A DNA stretch of 64,000 bases, taken from Ignelater luminosus (Eukaryota > Arthropoda > Insecta > Coleoptera > Elateridae). The notes below the pieces were generated by a model. It was not told where the DNA came from. It saw only the letters and a list, made by a program, of their open reading frames with translations, and made no database searches. Location of the stretch: positions 558,001 through 622,000 of the forward strand of contig VTPC01091258.1 of the NCBI GenBank assembly GCA_011009095.1. The letters are read 5' to 3'. Positions 11,501 through 21,059 of this stretch are shown one piece after another (the stretch's first letter is position 1; each line of letters opens with the position of its first letter). A program made the translations under genes and the position numbers.

Positions 11501-12015
11501 TGCTATTGCAAAAATTATGGCAATTAAATCTGGAGTGGGACGAGTCTATACCACAAGACTTGTACACACTCTGGATACAGTTTCAAACGCAACTACCGGT
11601 TTTAAGTATCATACACTTTCCAAGGCAAATTGGTATAGCAGACTGTATTAATGTACAACTACATGGTTTCTCGGACGCTTCTGCGACCGCGTATGGAGCT
11701 TGTATTTATTTGCGATCAGTAAATAGTTCAGGAAATCTGCAAGTTTCGTTGATTACCGCAAAGAGCAAGGTGGCACCGTTAAAGGTTACAACCTTACCCC
11801 GGCTTGAGTTATGCGCTGCGCTGCTATTGGCACGGTTAGCTTGGAGGGTAATTCAGATTTTAGATTTAAACATCGGTAACTCATATTTCTGGTGCGACTC
11901 AAAGATAGTTCTTTCCTGGATCGCTGCAGAACCCTCTGTTTGGAAAACGTTCGTATGCAACAGAGTCGCGCAAATTCAAGATTTGACAGGTGGTGGTACG
12001 TGGAATTACGTCTAA
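8503..12015 (+). CDS. BEL/Pao Gag-protease-RT-RNase H (ends at a premature stop)
   Basis: ATG 8503 (MAETDTN) is the first Met in the long frame. The upstream codons TTG-TGT-AAG are open but lack ATG. Domains in order: a Gag region (LPTLKLIEFNG...FTQFIDSF, residues about 120-300, DUF1759-like); three Cys/His clusters (CQICSEQHFIYNC near residue 334, CINCLRSNHVKQEC near 367, CKICSRKHNTLLH near 385); an aspartic protease with LLDTGSMSNF (near 469); a reverse transcriptase with FYMDDLLTG (near 880); and RNase H with GFSDASATAYG (near 1057), LPRLELCAALLLA and FWCDSK. TAA at 12013-12015 interrupts WNYV/SAHNPADIISRG, a conserved block in this superfamily, so the stop looks like a point mutation rather than a true end. 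The same frame continues to 13728. Confidence 0.93.
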   Translation: MAETDTNLLVTKRGQLKGQLTRFKTYLDNFNTSKSIIELTKRLEKIELIWGEFDACQLQIETISNDETQMEHRTAFEDSYFDNVARAEQYIANSRPQNSSNETTSSNSTILNHSNALNNVKLPTLKLIEFNGAYTEFTQFIDSFNALVHNNPTLSNIQRFFYLKSCLKGEPLQVISSLEVTDGNYNIALDLLRERYENKRVIVNNHVKRIVEAPSLHKQNANGLRRLLDEFLTNTRALKNLGEQTENWGSILIYLISSKLDSATKKAWELSLSTNEVPDIKDLTKFLTQRCQVLESVESNNQQTNSNSKFSHKPSNDKYQPKTYVHLAANRPQCQICSEQHFIYNCNKLKGLPVKSRLAEIRKLKLCINCLRSNHVKQECLSSGCKICSRKHNTLLHFNEVSNSFVNNSEIRNNPTEQEGSQNIVNAENSLALCSAGLSFNHNYDTVLLSTAIVHVYDRNNTPVKCRALLDTGSMSNFISRELFVKLNLPSQDTNTSVYGINSARAVAAARTQAKIKSIHTSFNASLDFFVLPDISGKIPVRNIPRPAVQIPNNIKLADPEFDISRKIDILIGAQIYHDLMWVGQIRVGKNQPVLQKSKLGWIISGPLKFNTATAPTQTCLLAINRVDIQNQLEKFWELEETEVKRKTLTKEENLCERHFIETHKRDETGRFTVSLPLKQEYTRLGDTKQVAIKRFLTLERKFSRDNNLKRTYSEFMSQYVEMGHMTKINEDHLSGNNTVYYLPHHPVEKQSSVTTKLRVVFNASQPSTSGKSLNDMLLVGPNIQDDLFAILIRFSRHTYVIKADIAKMYRQINVEDSQRDLQRIVWREDPNQELAHYRLNTVTYGTASASFLATRCLRQISLENEAMYPAASRAISNSFYMDDLLTGSDKIDELKTLKDDLQQLLRTYGFELRQWMSNEQSVINSESSARSPQYYISDDKTAKTLGVLWDSQNDTLQYLTQNVTYAPTSRITKRTILSTISKLFDPLGLIGPVVIKAKMLLQKLWQLNLEWDESIPQDLYTLWIQFQTQLPVLSIIHFPRQIGIADCINVQLHGFSDASATAYGACIYLRSVNSSGNLQVSLITAKSKVAPLKVTTLPRLELCAALLLARLAWRVIQILDLNIGNSYFWCDSKIVLSWIAAEPSVWKTFVCNRVAQIQDLTGGGTWNYV

Positions 12016-13089
12016 TCGGCGCACAACCCTGCTGATATAATTTCGAGGGGATGTACACCCGAACAACTAAGAAATTCTGTTCTTTGGCGACAAGGGCCCA
12101 CGTGGCTACAAGATAACGAAACAAACTGGCCTGTAGCACCCTCCTTAGGTAACGTTGACGCGCCGGAGGCAGCCAAAATAACACTAGTCCACGTTAACAC
12201 CGCGGAATTTGGTAATGATATAGTCAATCGATTTTCGTCGTATAGCAAACTGCAACGCGTTTTAGGCTACGTGGTGCGCTTCATTAAAAATTTAAGCTCT
12301 AAGGAGTCCCGCAGTTCAGGCCCTTTAACCAACAGTGAAATGAACGAAGCTACCGTTCTATTAATCAAAATGGTCCAAGCCGTAGAATTCGCCGAAGACA
12401 TTCTCACGCTGAAAAGAAACGGAAGCGTAGCGCGAAGTAGTAAGTTGCTCGCACTGAACCCCTTCATTGACGAAAGGGGAATTATTCGCGTAGGGGGCAG
12501 ATTAAGGAACTCTGAGTATCACTACACCCAAAGGCATCCCGCCGTCTTGCCTGGTAACAACCACCTTGTGGATTTAATTATAACTTATGAACACCAACGT
12601 TTATTGCACGCGGGTAACCAAGCTGTATTAGCTTCTATTCGCAACACGTTCTGGCCCTTGAACGGGAGGAATGCTGTTCGGAGGCAACTTCGTAAATGCG
12701 TGGTCTGTTTTAGGGCAAACCCAAGCGTCCCTCGGCCAATTATGGGAGATCTTCCCAAATCTCGTCTTACTGTCTGTCGACCGTTTTCCATCACCGGGAT
12801 AGATTACGCGGGTCCGTTTGCTATAAAGGACGGAAAAACTAGGAACCGTATAATCGTTAAGGGATATATATGCTTCTTTATATGTTTCAATACGAAAGCG
12901 GTGCACTTGGAATTGGTTGGTGACTTAACGAAGGAGTCCTTTTTGAATGCATTGAAGCGATTTGTTGCGCGTAGAGGTTTATGTAAGGTTATATATTCAG
13001 ACAATGCCACCAACTTTGTAGGTGCTAGTAACGAGATACGAGCGAATGCCAAAGGTATACTATCGGCTACTAAGGATGCTGTTGTGTAA
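12016..13089 (+). pseudogene. BEL/Pao pol continuation: RNase H end and integrase N-terminal half
   Basis: This segment is in the same frame as the upstream ORF and is separated from it only by the TAA at 12013. It starts with SAHNPADIISRGCTPEQL and contains the integrase zinc-binding region (His residues in EHQRLLHAG at about 12591-12610, Cys pair CVVC at 12697-12708). Then come two of the three catalytic acidic residues: Asp of GIDYAGPF (12802-12804) and Asp of YSDNATNF (13000-13002). A second TAA at 13087-13089 follows DAVV. A Met at 12271 could head an internal ORF, but nothing suggests it is used. In an active element this would be part of one polyprotein. Confidence 0.9.
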
Positions 13090-13728
13090 CAGTTCTTGTT
13101 GGCAAACAAGATAGAGTGGAAATTTGTATCTCCCAGGGCTCCACACTTTGCTGGTCTTTGGGAAAGGGGTGTAAGAAGCGTTAAGCATCATTTGAAAAGA
13201 GTAATCGGCAATGCTAATCTAACTTATGAAAATTTCTACACCATATTAACGCAAATAGAATCGATTTTAAACTCCCGTCCATTATGTCCTTTGACACAAG
13301 ACCCCAATGACCTCGAACCCCTTACACCCGGACACTTTTTGATCGGATCACCGTTGACATCGTACCCTCAAGTAGTCGAGTCCCCAACGTCGTCTGGAAA
13401 TCTGTCGGCGTTCCGACATCGACAGCTATTAATCAACCATTTTTGGAATCGCTGGTCCAAGGAGTACATAAACAATTTGCAACAAAGGTCCAAGTGGAAG
13501 GTCCGGGGTCAACAAACTCTCCACGCTGGGCAATTGGTCATCGTGAAGGAAGACAATGTGCCCCCCTTGTGCTGGAAGATGGGGCGAATCGTTCAGGACT
13601 ATCCTGGTGCTGACGGTGTAGTGCGTGTAGTGGACGTGCTAACTAAGTGTGGAGTAGTGAAACGAGCATTTTCTAAGCTATGCGTGCTACCAATAGAACT
13701 AGAGAGTGGTGGTGTTGTTGAACGGTGA
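13090..13728 (+). pseudogene. BEL/Pao integrase C-terminal half
   Basis: This is in the same frame as the preceding pol segments. It begins QFLLANKIEWKF, has SPRAPHFAGLWERGVRSVKHH with the third integrase acidic residue (Glu 13162-13164), then the conserved C-terminal block NVPPLCWKMGRI...VLTKCGVVKRAFSKLCVLP, and ends at TGA 13726-13728. The natural C terminus is only 20 bp before the 3' LTR, and no env-like ORF fits in between. Coding quality is good on both sides of the stop at 13087, so the lesion appears recent. Confidence 0.9.
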
Positions 13729-13748
13729 GTCGTTCAAGGGCGGCGGTA

Positions 13749-13992
13749 TGTACGCACCCCAATGTGCGCCATAGTCGTACTCAGCCGAGGGTGCGCGAAC
13801 CGCTAGTATAAGTAAGGGAGCAGGACGTTTTGCAACCCTCTCTTGCACCTGTTCTCAACCAATATACAGATGTAGTGTTAAGAATTTGTAAAATTATAAA
13901 ATCAATTAAAATTAATAAAATCAATGTAGTGTCTTATTACGTTATTTAGTAAGCACATTAAACAAAACACACGGAGCCAGTAGGCTCAAACA
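13749..13992 (+). repeat. 3' LTR of the BEL/Pao element
   Basis: 244 bp, TGTACGCACC...GGCTCAAACA. It differs from the 5' LTR by one transition (G13973 versus A8094). The 5-bp target duplication CAAAT follows at 13993-13997. Confidence 0.95.
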
Positions 13993-14293
13993 CAAATGTT
14001 AACTTGAATACACTTTAGAAAGATATTTACTTAACATTTTCTTAAAAGTAACAATTGGATTTTGAGAATTTTAATGATAAATTTAAATATATACTAAACT
14101 TCATGAAAAATGCATAAATATGCATTTTGTTCTTAAATATGCTAAAAGATTCAATATATGCAATATATGCAAAAAATAATTAGGTTAAATTGCCTTTAAA
14201 TGATGTAATTCTTACATATTAACACAGAAACATGTAAATATGCACATATTAAAGAATATGCATTTTGCATAAAATCCGATCTCTAATTATGAG

Positions 14294-15085
14294 AAAAGAG
14301 GAAGAATTACCTATATACATAATCAGTATCATTTTTCTTAATGATATTGTCTTGAATTAGCTTAGTCTATTAATCTCCTATCTTTTGCATACAATATAAA
14401 GTTAATTTATTATGAAGCTTTAGAGTTTAAGTTGTTAATTCTTGTTCAGATTCTTTAAATAATATCATGGCCTGTATATAGAGTCTGTATAACAAAGGAT
14501 TCTGTATTTCGTGTTTATTTCTAATTGTAAGTGCAATTACACTAATGAAACTGAAAGTAGGTAATTTATATTTCAAATTACATATATTTTAAACAGCCTA
14601 TTAACTCATAGCAGGTACAATTTCGCTTATCATCTCAGGATTTTATTTAAATCAATCCTTAATTAATTTTGTCTATTCTCGATTCGTTTTATGTAAACGG
14701 AAACGCTTCAAAAGGCTATCAGTAGCAACAATAAACGAACAAAATGGTAAAAAGGTTCAGAGAAAATTTCTCTACAAAGCTAATGAAAAATAAAGGTTTC
14801 CCCAATATAAAAGATTATACCACTATATAGACAAAAGTGTAGCCAGGCCTTATACCAGTTTAAAAACAACATGATGGAAAAACGTCTAAAAAGCATCGCG
14901 TCAAATTCTGAAAACCTAGTAGCAAAAATAGTTGTTATCTTTGTTTATAATTGTTTGCTTGAATTTATTAAAGTTTAAGCTTTAAATCCCCAACGCATTA
15001 TAATGAATAATGATTTAGTGATTATTTATAGATTTTGATAAGTAAAAGTATTCGATGTACGAAGGTTGTAGGTGTACTGTAAACT
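14294..15085. other. AT-rich DNA, nothing recognised
   Basis: No protein motif or terminal repeat was identified. Confidence 0.4.
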
Positions 15086-15216
15086 AATATCTGGTTAAAA
15101 GGTATAATAAAACTCTTTCAAAACACTTCTTTATACTTTATAATTATAATATGTCAACTAAACGTTTCAGAAATAACAATTTTCTTCGTCAGTAGTTACA
15201 GATATAGGTACATATA
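15086..15216 (+). repeat. Interspersed repeat, left member of an inverted pair
   Basis: The segment from AATATCTGGTTAAAAGG to CAGATATAGGTACATATA matches the reverse complement of 18143-18269, with scattered substitutions. Shared blocks include GAAATAACAATTTTCTT and GTCAGTAGTTA. Weaker similarity to 16830-16890 (reverse) continues at about 15310-15390. It is probably one copy of a dispersed repeat, not the terminal repeat of a single 3-kb element. Confidence 0.65.
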
Positions 15217-16829
15217 AATAACATTAAAAATTAGAATAACAATACATTTAACTCACCTTAACTTGTAAAATTTCACAAACTAATATTTGTTAAAAATTAA
15301 ACATAGAAGGTAGGTATTAAACGTTGACATTAACATTTGTCAATTAATAATAAATAGAAATAGGATATCTCCGTTAAGATCTATGAGTAATATTAAATGC
15401 CTAACTTATTTGTTGCAGAAACCTCCTACTTATGCGTTGATTTTCATGTCGTTACACTATATCACGATACGATTAAAGTACCTTTTTACTGCGTACAATA
15501 ATCCGAAAATGTAAAATCGGGAGATGTTGCACCCCACTGGAGAATGTCGTGGCTACATTTGGTAGCACGTACATTGATTAATGAGATTCTTGAGATATTT
15601 AACACTAAAAAATACTATTTATTGGGAGAAAGATTGATTTAATACGTTTTCATAACACTCTAACACCATAAAGGGTAGTTTGCTTGTTACAGGGTGTTTT
15701 TGACTAAAATGCCAAAACATGTAAACCTAATTCAAACATGCTCTACAACACAACATATTCTCACAAATTTTCCTCTAATAATCAAATTCTTGCAGGGGTT
15801 TGAAAAATTTGTACGGGTGTTTTTACCCCCATAGAATTTATTCAGAACATCGACTGAATAGTATTTTTTATTACTAACTACAAAAAGTACTTCTGGGTTG
15901 GTTTCATTTAAATAAATCTAGTGCTTCTATGTGAAATTACGAATTCTCGGCTAGACGCGACGGCTCTAATTTTAAGGGGTGGTTTCATCCTTTTAAACCG
16001 GGCAATTAAGAAAAATACGGGTGTCTTATTTTTTTAATCCTCTATAATATATCCAAAAATGACCAAAATCGGAAGGGGCACCGGAGTATTTTGCTTGTAC
16101 TCGTAATATTATTAGAAAAACTGAAATATATTAAAAGTTCTTGGGATTTTTATTCATTTATCAAAAACTGCAAAATACCTGAGAAATATAAATTAGTCAT
16201 TTTTGATAATGTCTTTCTTTTTATTAATATTTCAGTTGATTTACAATAGAAATTATAAAAGTAAAACGGGACCCAATCAAAGATTATATAAACATTAGCG
16301 GTTCTAATTTTATTAAAGTAACTAAATTAGTACTAAACTCAACGTTTTTTCAATGCAAAAGTTGTATTTATGAACAAATATTTGGTGCACTAAAAGATAG
16401 CCCCCTTGCGCAACAATACCAAATTCGGCAATGGAAGATTTAGAAAATAACATTTTAAAAAGAAAAGAAGTTTCAGGTAACATTTTATTTTTCGAAAATA
16501 TGACAAACAATACACAGCGCTTTACGATATATTTCAAAATTAACCACTAGAGGAGGAAACAGTTTTACGCAAAACTAAAATCAAATACTCTACTTAATTT
16601 ACTGTCTAAAGTGGTGTACTAAATGAATTGTAGTTTCTGTAATAGAAAAACATAGCTTAGAGCAAACAATTAATTGCAAATAGAATAAATTAACGCAAAT
16701 CATTTGTAAAACATTTTAAAAAACGATACTGCTTTATCTAAAAGTTGTTTTGATTTTGACCACAATTTTGATATCTATAGCAATAAATGTTTAGAACATG
16801 AAGAAAAAAAGTTTTTCAGTGTTATTCAC
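15217..16829. other. AT-rich DNA with a CAGGGTG-type repeat at about 15690-16110
   Basis: TTACAGGGTGTTTTTGACTA at 15689 starts a segment with blocks such as GGGGTGGTTTCATCC (15977) that looks like a noncoding dispersed repeat. No matching opposite end was found. The rest has no recognisable feature. Overlapping open stretches (for example 16322-16537) show no domain. Confidence 0.35.
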
Positions 16830-17031
16830 AATAGAGATATCTTATTTCGATATATTATTTATTGATAAGGCAAATTTAATGTTAGTTGTACAGGGTTATT
16901 CGCATCGTATGCAACTCATTCAACATCTTATGACGACCTCAACAAAATCTTAAATAAAATAAAAATATTGATCAATTAGCCTGACGTACTCTAAGTCTAC
17001 AGTCGTGTTATTCATAAATGTCACTATATAT

Positions 17032-17402
17032 TGTTGCGCTTTAACAAAAACGTCTATTTATTTTTTAATATTTATTTTTACTTAGTTTATTAAAATTTAT
17101 TTCCAGTATTTATTTACACTAGATTATTTATTTATTTATGTACAGAATAATTTATTTATCACTAATTACATTTATTTCGTTCGTAACTACACGCGGTTAT
17201 TTACTGCAGAACTAACTGGCTCTATTCATATATATATATAGGTTTCCTCGTTCTTCTCGATGAGTCTAGAAGGTTCGCGCTTTTTCTCGCACATTCGACG
17301 GTCGGAAACTCTGGACAGTGCGAGATCTCTCCGGCACATTCGACCAACAACGCCGAGACTGTTTGACACTTCTCTAGTTGGTTCGAGTGATGGCTCGTTA
17401 CA
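17032..17402. repeat. Probable solo LTR (371 bp)
   Basis: The sequence runs TGTTGCGCTTTAAC...GGCTCGTTACA, with the TG/CA ends of LTRs and a 4-bp flanking duplication ATAT (17028-17031, 17403-17406), the size usual for gypsy-type integration. A TATA-like run at about 17228-17241 lies upstream of a GC-richer transcribed-looking segment. The flanking duplication is low-complexity, so chance cannot be excluded, and no internal retroelement sequence remains. Confidence 0.5.
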
Positions 17403-17911
17403 ATATATTTATGTATTTATTGTCACGTGCAGTTAAATATGTTTATTAAAATTATGAAAAAACTGTTTTAATTTTAATTGACGAGGAACGTTTGTAAAAT
17501 GCCTCAGTGGTTGCTTGCATATACGCACAGCGGAACACGACAGAATACATTTTACCAATATCATTTTTAAAAGACAAAGATTTACTAGAAAATTGCCCAA
17601 GTCAAAGGAAATTCAGGTAAAGTTTAGCAACAAATGTAGAAAATGAAATTTAATCAACTTTGGTGTACAGAATTGTTAAAGAAAATGAATTTCAAAATAG
17701 AATTAATGACGTGTGCAGAATGACCAGATCAGTAACGCTAAGTAAAGTAACAAGGTCGTTTTATAAAAGAATTGAGTCTTGTGAAAAAAGCGCTGATTAA
17801 GCCAGGTCAACGTTTCCAGTAATTACCTAATTTCATTCTTGTTTAATTATTTTGTACATAAGCTTGTACCTATTTTTTGTTCTGCCATTTGTTTTTATCT
17901 TTACAACAATT

Positions 17912-17972
17912 AGGTTATTGAATAATAAAAGTCATCATCACCTTTAGCGTTCTGTTCAATAACCTAAATTCA
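17912..17972. repeat. Short inverted repeat (TTAGGTTATTGAA / TTCAATAACCTAA)
   Basis: Two 13-bp arms, TTAGGTTATTGAA and TTCAATAACCTAA, lie about 30 bp apart around AGTCATCATCACC. They could form a hairpin or be the ends of a very small inserted element. Confidence 0.5.
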
Positions 17973-18142
17973 TTATTTTAGTAGGTTATTACAACCATGT
18001 AATTGACAGTTGTACTCGCTTAGACATGCTATATTTAATTAGTTTTAAAGAGTTTAATTAAACTGCAAATGACATGTAGAAATATAATTCCGATTCCATA
18101 AAAACAACCAGGTAGGCTCATCATCATATGTGAATAACCCTG

Positions 18143-18269
18143 TATACATGTATATCTATATTTAACTACTGACAAAGAAAATTGTTATTTCCGGAACGTC
18201 TTGTTACTATAATAACGTATAAAGAAGTATTTTGAAAAGAGCTTTATTATGCCTTTTAATTAGATATTC
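18143..18269 (-). repeat. Interspersed repeat, right member of an inverted pair
   Basis: Reverse-complement match to 15086-15216. The copy begins exactly at the right boundary of the TA-flanked element at 16891-18142. Similarity ends near GATATTC at 18269. Confidence 0.65.
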
Positions 18270-20195
18270 GTGTATAATAAAAGAATAATGGTAATATGCA
18301 TGATAACTAATTACACACGATTAGCCTAAATGTTAAAACTACCGATGAAGATTATTAATCAAGTGGGATATAACATCTTGTCGTTTGCAAGTTGAGTATA
18401 ATTTAAAGAGGCTTGAGAGCTAACGGATACAGAACGTGTCGATCTAAGCGCTTGCTCCTGTAATTATTAGATAACGATTGTACCGTTTCAGGCGCCTGTA
18501 AAGCTATTAGCTTAGATTCTAATTTGCAACAGCAGAAACGAGAACGTTTTCTTTATAATTAAAATTCTTGTATTTTTTACCAACAGACAATTTTAGATTT
18601 TTTTATGCAAGAATAAGCGAATATATTGTGCGCAAAGGCGTATGCAAGCCCGGGGAAAATTCCATCCTTTAAGTTTACCCTTTATAGAATAAACAAGCAT
18701 TTACATACGTACATATATATAATTTCGCCGCCTTTAAAAATCAAATTCTTTTTCGACACAATAAATATATACTTAAATTCAACATCAAACAAATACAAAC
18801 TTTTACTTGATGTTTGTATCACGTTAAATATGAACAAAACCATTCTATATTGAGAAAAAAATACGAATATTCTACATCGATAATAGATTTTCATAAAGTG
18901 TCCAAACACAAAGACTTGAAGTACAAGAACAATTTAAATTACGAATTAGTTTGCAGACTTAGGATGGTAGGTATACAAGTTGATAATATGATATTGCCTC
19001 AAGACAAGCGTTAATGAGGACCGAGTTAGTATCGAATTTGTAATACTAAGAAAATATCGTCGATATCAGCTGAAACCTATATTTCTTTGAAAGCAAATAA
19101 TAAGTACACACGCTAAACTACAAAAAAGGAATAATATTAAATTCCAAAGCGTTAAAAGAAATGAACTAATTTGCAAAACCTTTTCCATTTACTTAAAACT
19201 GATTTATTGTAATGCTACTTTAACTTGATTTACATGCAACATACATACAGGGTGCTCCACCAGTTAGTGAACGGAACATCGTTGTCGTTATTGTACGCTG
19301 AAGAAAATAATTTGCTCAGACATAACGAAAATTCTTTCTATCAGGCATTTGTACATATTAAATACTAACAATAGTCTTTCTGCATTCAAATACTAATTAG
19401 GAAACGTATTTAATATCGCCAAACTATACTGTAGTAATGTCTTTTGCAAACAGCATCTCTTGGAAAGATTTTAAAATTAAATAAATTTTTCTCAAAGTGC
19501 TACTAATTGAAGCACATTTTGAGTATCCGGCCGGTACATAAATGAAAACAGGCGCGCACTTGTCTCTATTTACAGAAATCCTGATGGTGATTATCAAACG
19601 TATATATGTCAAAACTAGAAACCTACTTTAGTAGGTTTCTTAAGAAACAATGTTGAAATATACTTATTTCTGAGTGGAAATTTTAACCTCAACTTTTTAG
19701 ATGAAAATAATTATAAAGTAGAACATCTCCTACATCTATTTACAGCATTCGTATTAAAATACGGCAAAATAGGCTTAATCTCTGTCAAGGAATGCGATGC
19801 AAATAATTTCATCCTGTTTTTGCAATAACACATGACCTCGCTGTAGGCCGTTGTGTTTGAGAGGTTTCGACAAATTCAATTTTACTCGAAAATAGCGCAT
19901 TCTACAGGAGAAATGCAAATGCAATTGCCAAATCGATTACTAATTCCAAAAATAGAGAAATTTTTTAATTTTTCAGTGGCGTAACAATTTTCTTTAGGGT
20001 TGAGCTCCTCATTTGAACACCTCTGGTAAGGATTCTAAACACAAAACTACGTAAACTAGTAGACACCTTCGAGTAAGAAATATGTGGAAAATACAATTCC
20101 GATATCTTATCTTGTTCTTGAGATACTGAGATACTAAAAACATGTCCTTCATAAGGCAATGTATAACAGCCTCTGCAATTATTTTAATAAATATT
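18270..20195. other. AT-rich DNA with isolated repeat signatures
   Basis: No coding region was recognised. CATACAGGGTGCTCCACCAG at 19244 is the start of a CAGGGTG-type dispersed repeat without a matching end. A perfect 10-bp-stem hairpin lies at 19617-19640. Confidence 0.35.
19617..19640. repeat. Perfect hairpin, 10-bp stem and TTTA loop
   Basis: AGAAACCTAC (19617-19626) pairs exactly with GTAGGTTTCT (19631-19640). There is no T-run suggesting a terminator, and its role is unknown. Confidence 0.75.
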
Positions 20196-20204
20196 ATTTA
20201 TTTG

Positions 20205-20895
20205 CAGAAACTCACCATGGCTTTCGAAAGGAACAAAGTACTGTCACGGCTCTATCTCAAAGTGTAGATTTTCTTTATGAAGTAATAGACACATTACAAT
20301 AAGTGGCAGGAACGTACCTTTCAAAGGCATTTGATCATGTAGATCACCATATTCCTAAAGAACCCTTGCAATATTATGGGCTAGTGGGATTACCATTAAC
20401 ATGGTTCAATTTCTATCTTACACAGAGAACCCAATACGCAAAGATAATTGCAGAAAGTGGACCTCTTTAAAACTACATTTTACAATCTGATGAAGTAAAG
20501 ATTTCCAAGAGGGTACCACAAGGAGGAATCCTATCCTCCTTGCTGTGCTTAATTTTTTCAAATAGTCTTGCCAAGTAATTATGCAGGAATCCAGAACATA
20601 AATCTCTGCGAATATGCCCATGGTGGTGGTTGTAAACCCTAAAGATAAATCCTGCCAAAATGTCACTAATGTAATGAAAAGCTGGTGTAATGAGAATCAT
20701 TTGACTTTAACGGCTCAAAAACAGTAACAATAGAATATGGCAACAAGCACAATTAACTAGTGGAAAAGAAAAAGAAAAGTACTCTTGCACGAATAAATAA
20801 AATTTCTGTACCTGTTGTACGTAGCACAAAATTTTTAAGTATCTTCATAGACCGAAATTTCTCTTGGTATCTACATATACAATTAGTGCTTTAAA
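20205..20895 (+). pseudogene. LINE reverse transcriptase remnant (decayed)
   Basis: The + strand reads HGFRKEQSTVTALSQ, then LSKAFDHVDHHIPKE, LPLTWFNFYLTQRTQ, RVPQGGILSSLLC, a damaged stretch in place of YADD (LCEYAHGGG), then NEKLV/ENHLTLNGSKTVTIEYG across a frameshift, and finally RSTKFLSIFIDRNFSWYLHI. The order follows RT motifs of Jockey/CR1-type elements: palm A (FDHVDH), the PQGG-LSP block, and the thumb region with the FLG...DRNLSW signature. Several stops are present and the catalytic Asp pair is gone. The element is truncated at both ends. Confidence 0.75.
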
Positions 20896-21059
20896 GAAGA
20901 ATACTTCAAATTATAACGGACTGGAAATAGATACACCCTGTAAACCATTATTTACAAAACTTGATTTTTTTATGTTGCGGAAACTAAACTATTATTTTTT
21001 GAAATGTAGAAAAACAGACTTATTTTGTTACCTAACTTACTTAAGAATATTTGTATTAT

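Larger units (their letters stand above)
7870..13992 (+). mobile_element. BEL/Pao LTR retrotransposon, nearly intact, 6123 bp
   Basis: Complete structure: a 5-bp target duplication CAAAT (7865-7869 and 13993-13997), two 244-bp LTRs with TG...CA ends, a tRNA-Tyr-type primer site directly after the 5' LTR, one long gag-pol reading frame, and a short purine-rich stretch (about 13736-13748) before the 3' LTR. The gag-protease-RT-RNase H-integrase order and the single fused ORF fit the BEL/Pao superfamily. No env was found. The LTRs differ at one position (A8094 versus G13973), so the insertion is young. It landed inside the hAT element at 6951-14285. Two in-frame stop codons disable pol. Confidence 0.95.
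6951..14285 (-). mobile_element. hAT transposon split by a BEL/Pao insertion (about 1.2 kb without it)
   Basis: The left end TAAAGATCGGAAAATATGCA and the right end (reverse complement TAGAGATCGGATTTTATGCA) form an inverted repeat. The exact 8-bp duplication ATTATGAG flanks them (6943-6950 and 14286-14293), which is the target-site length of hAT elements. Removing the BEL element and one copy of its 5-bp duplication leaves about 1207 bp. Both ends are rich in ATATGCA repeats, a layout expected for subterminal transposase-binding sites. The interior encodes only the C-terminal end of a transposase, on the minus strand, so this is a deleted copy. Confidence 0.85.
16891..18142. mobile_element. 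TA-flanked DNA element with CAGGGTTATTC ends (1252 bp)
   Basis: The left end CAGGGTTATTCGCAT and the right end (reverse complement CAGGGTTATTCACAT) match at 14 of 15 positions, and TA flanks both sides (16889-16890, 18143-18144). TA duplication plus CAGGG ends suggests a nonautonomous Tc1/mariner-like element. The outer flanks resemble parts of the 15.1-15.4 kb repeat in reverse, so this element appears to have inserted into a second copy of that repeat. No transposase was seen inside. It carries a probable solo LTR at 17032-17402. Confidence 0.65.

Noticed and set aside
11786..12248. Minus-strand ORFs across the BEL RNase H/integrase junction
   Set aside because: Antisense shadows of a real coding sequence.
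12013..13089. Idea that the BEL TAA stops are programmed readthrough or a variant genetic code
   Set aside because: Both fall inside conserved blocks (RNase H tail and integrase core), not at a gag-pol junction. The dpr gene uses ordinary stops. Point mutation is simpler.
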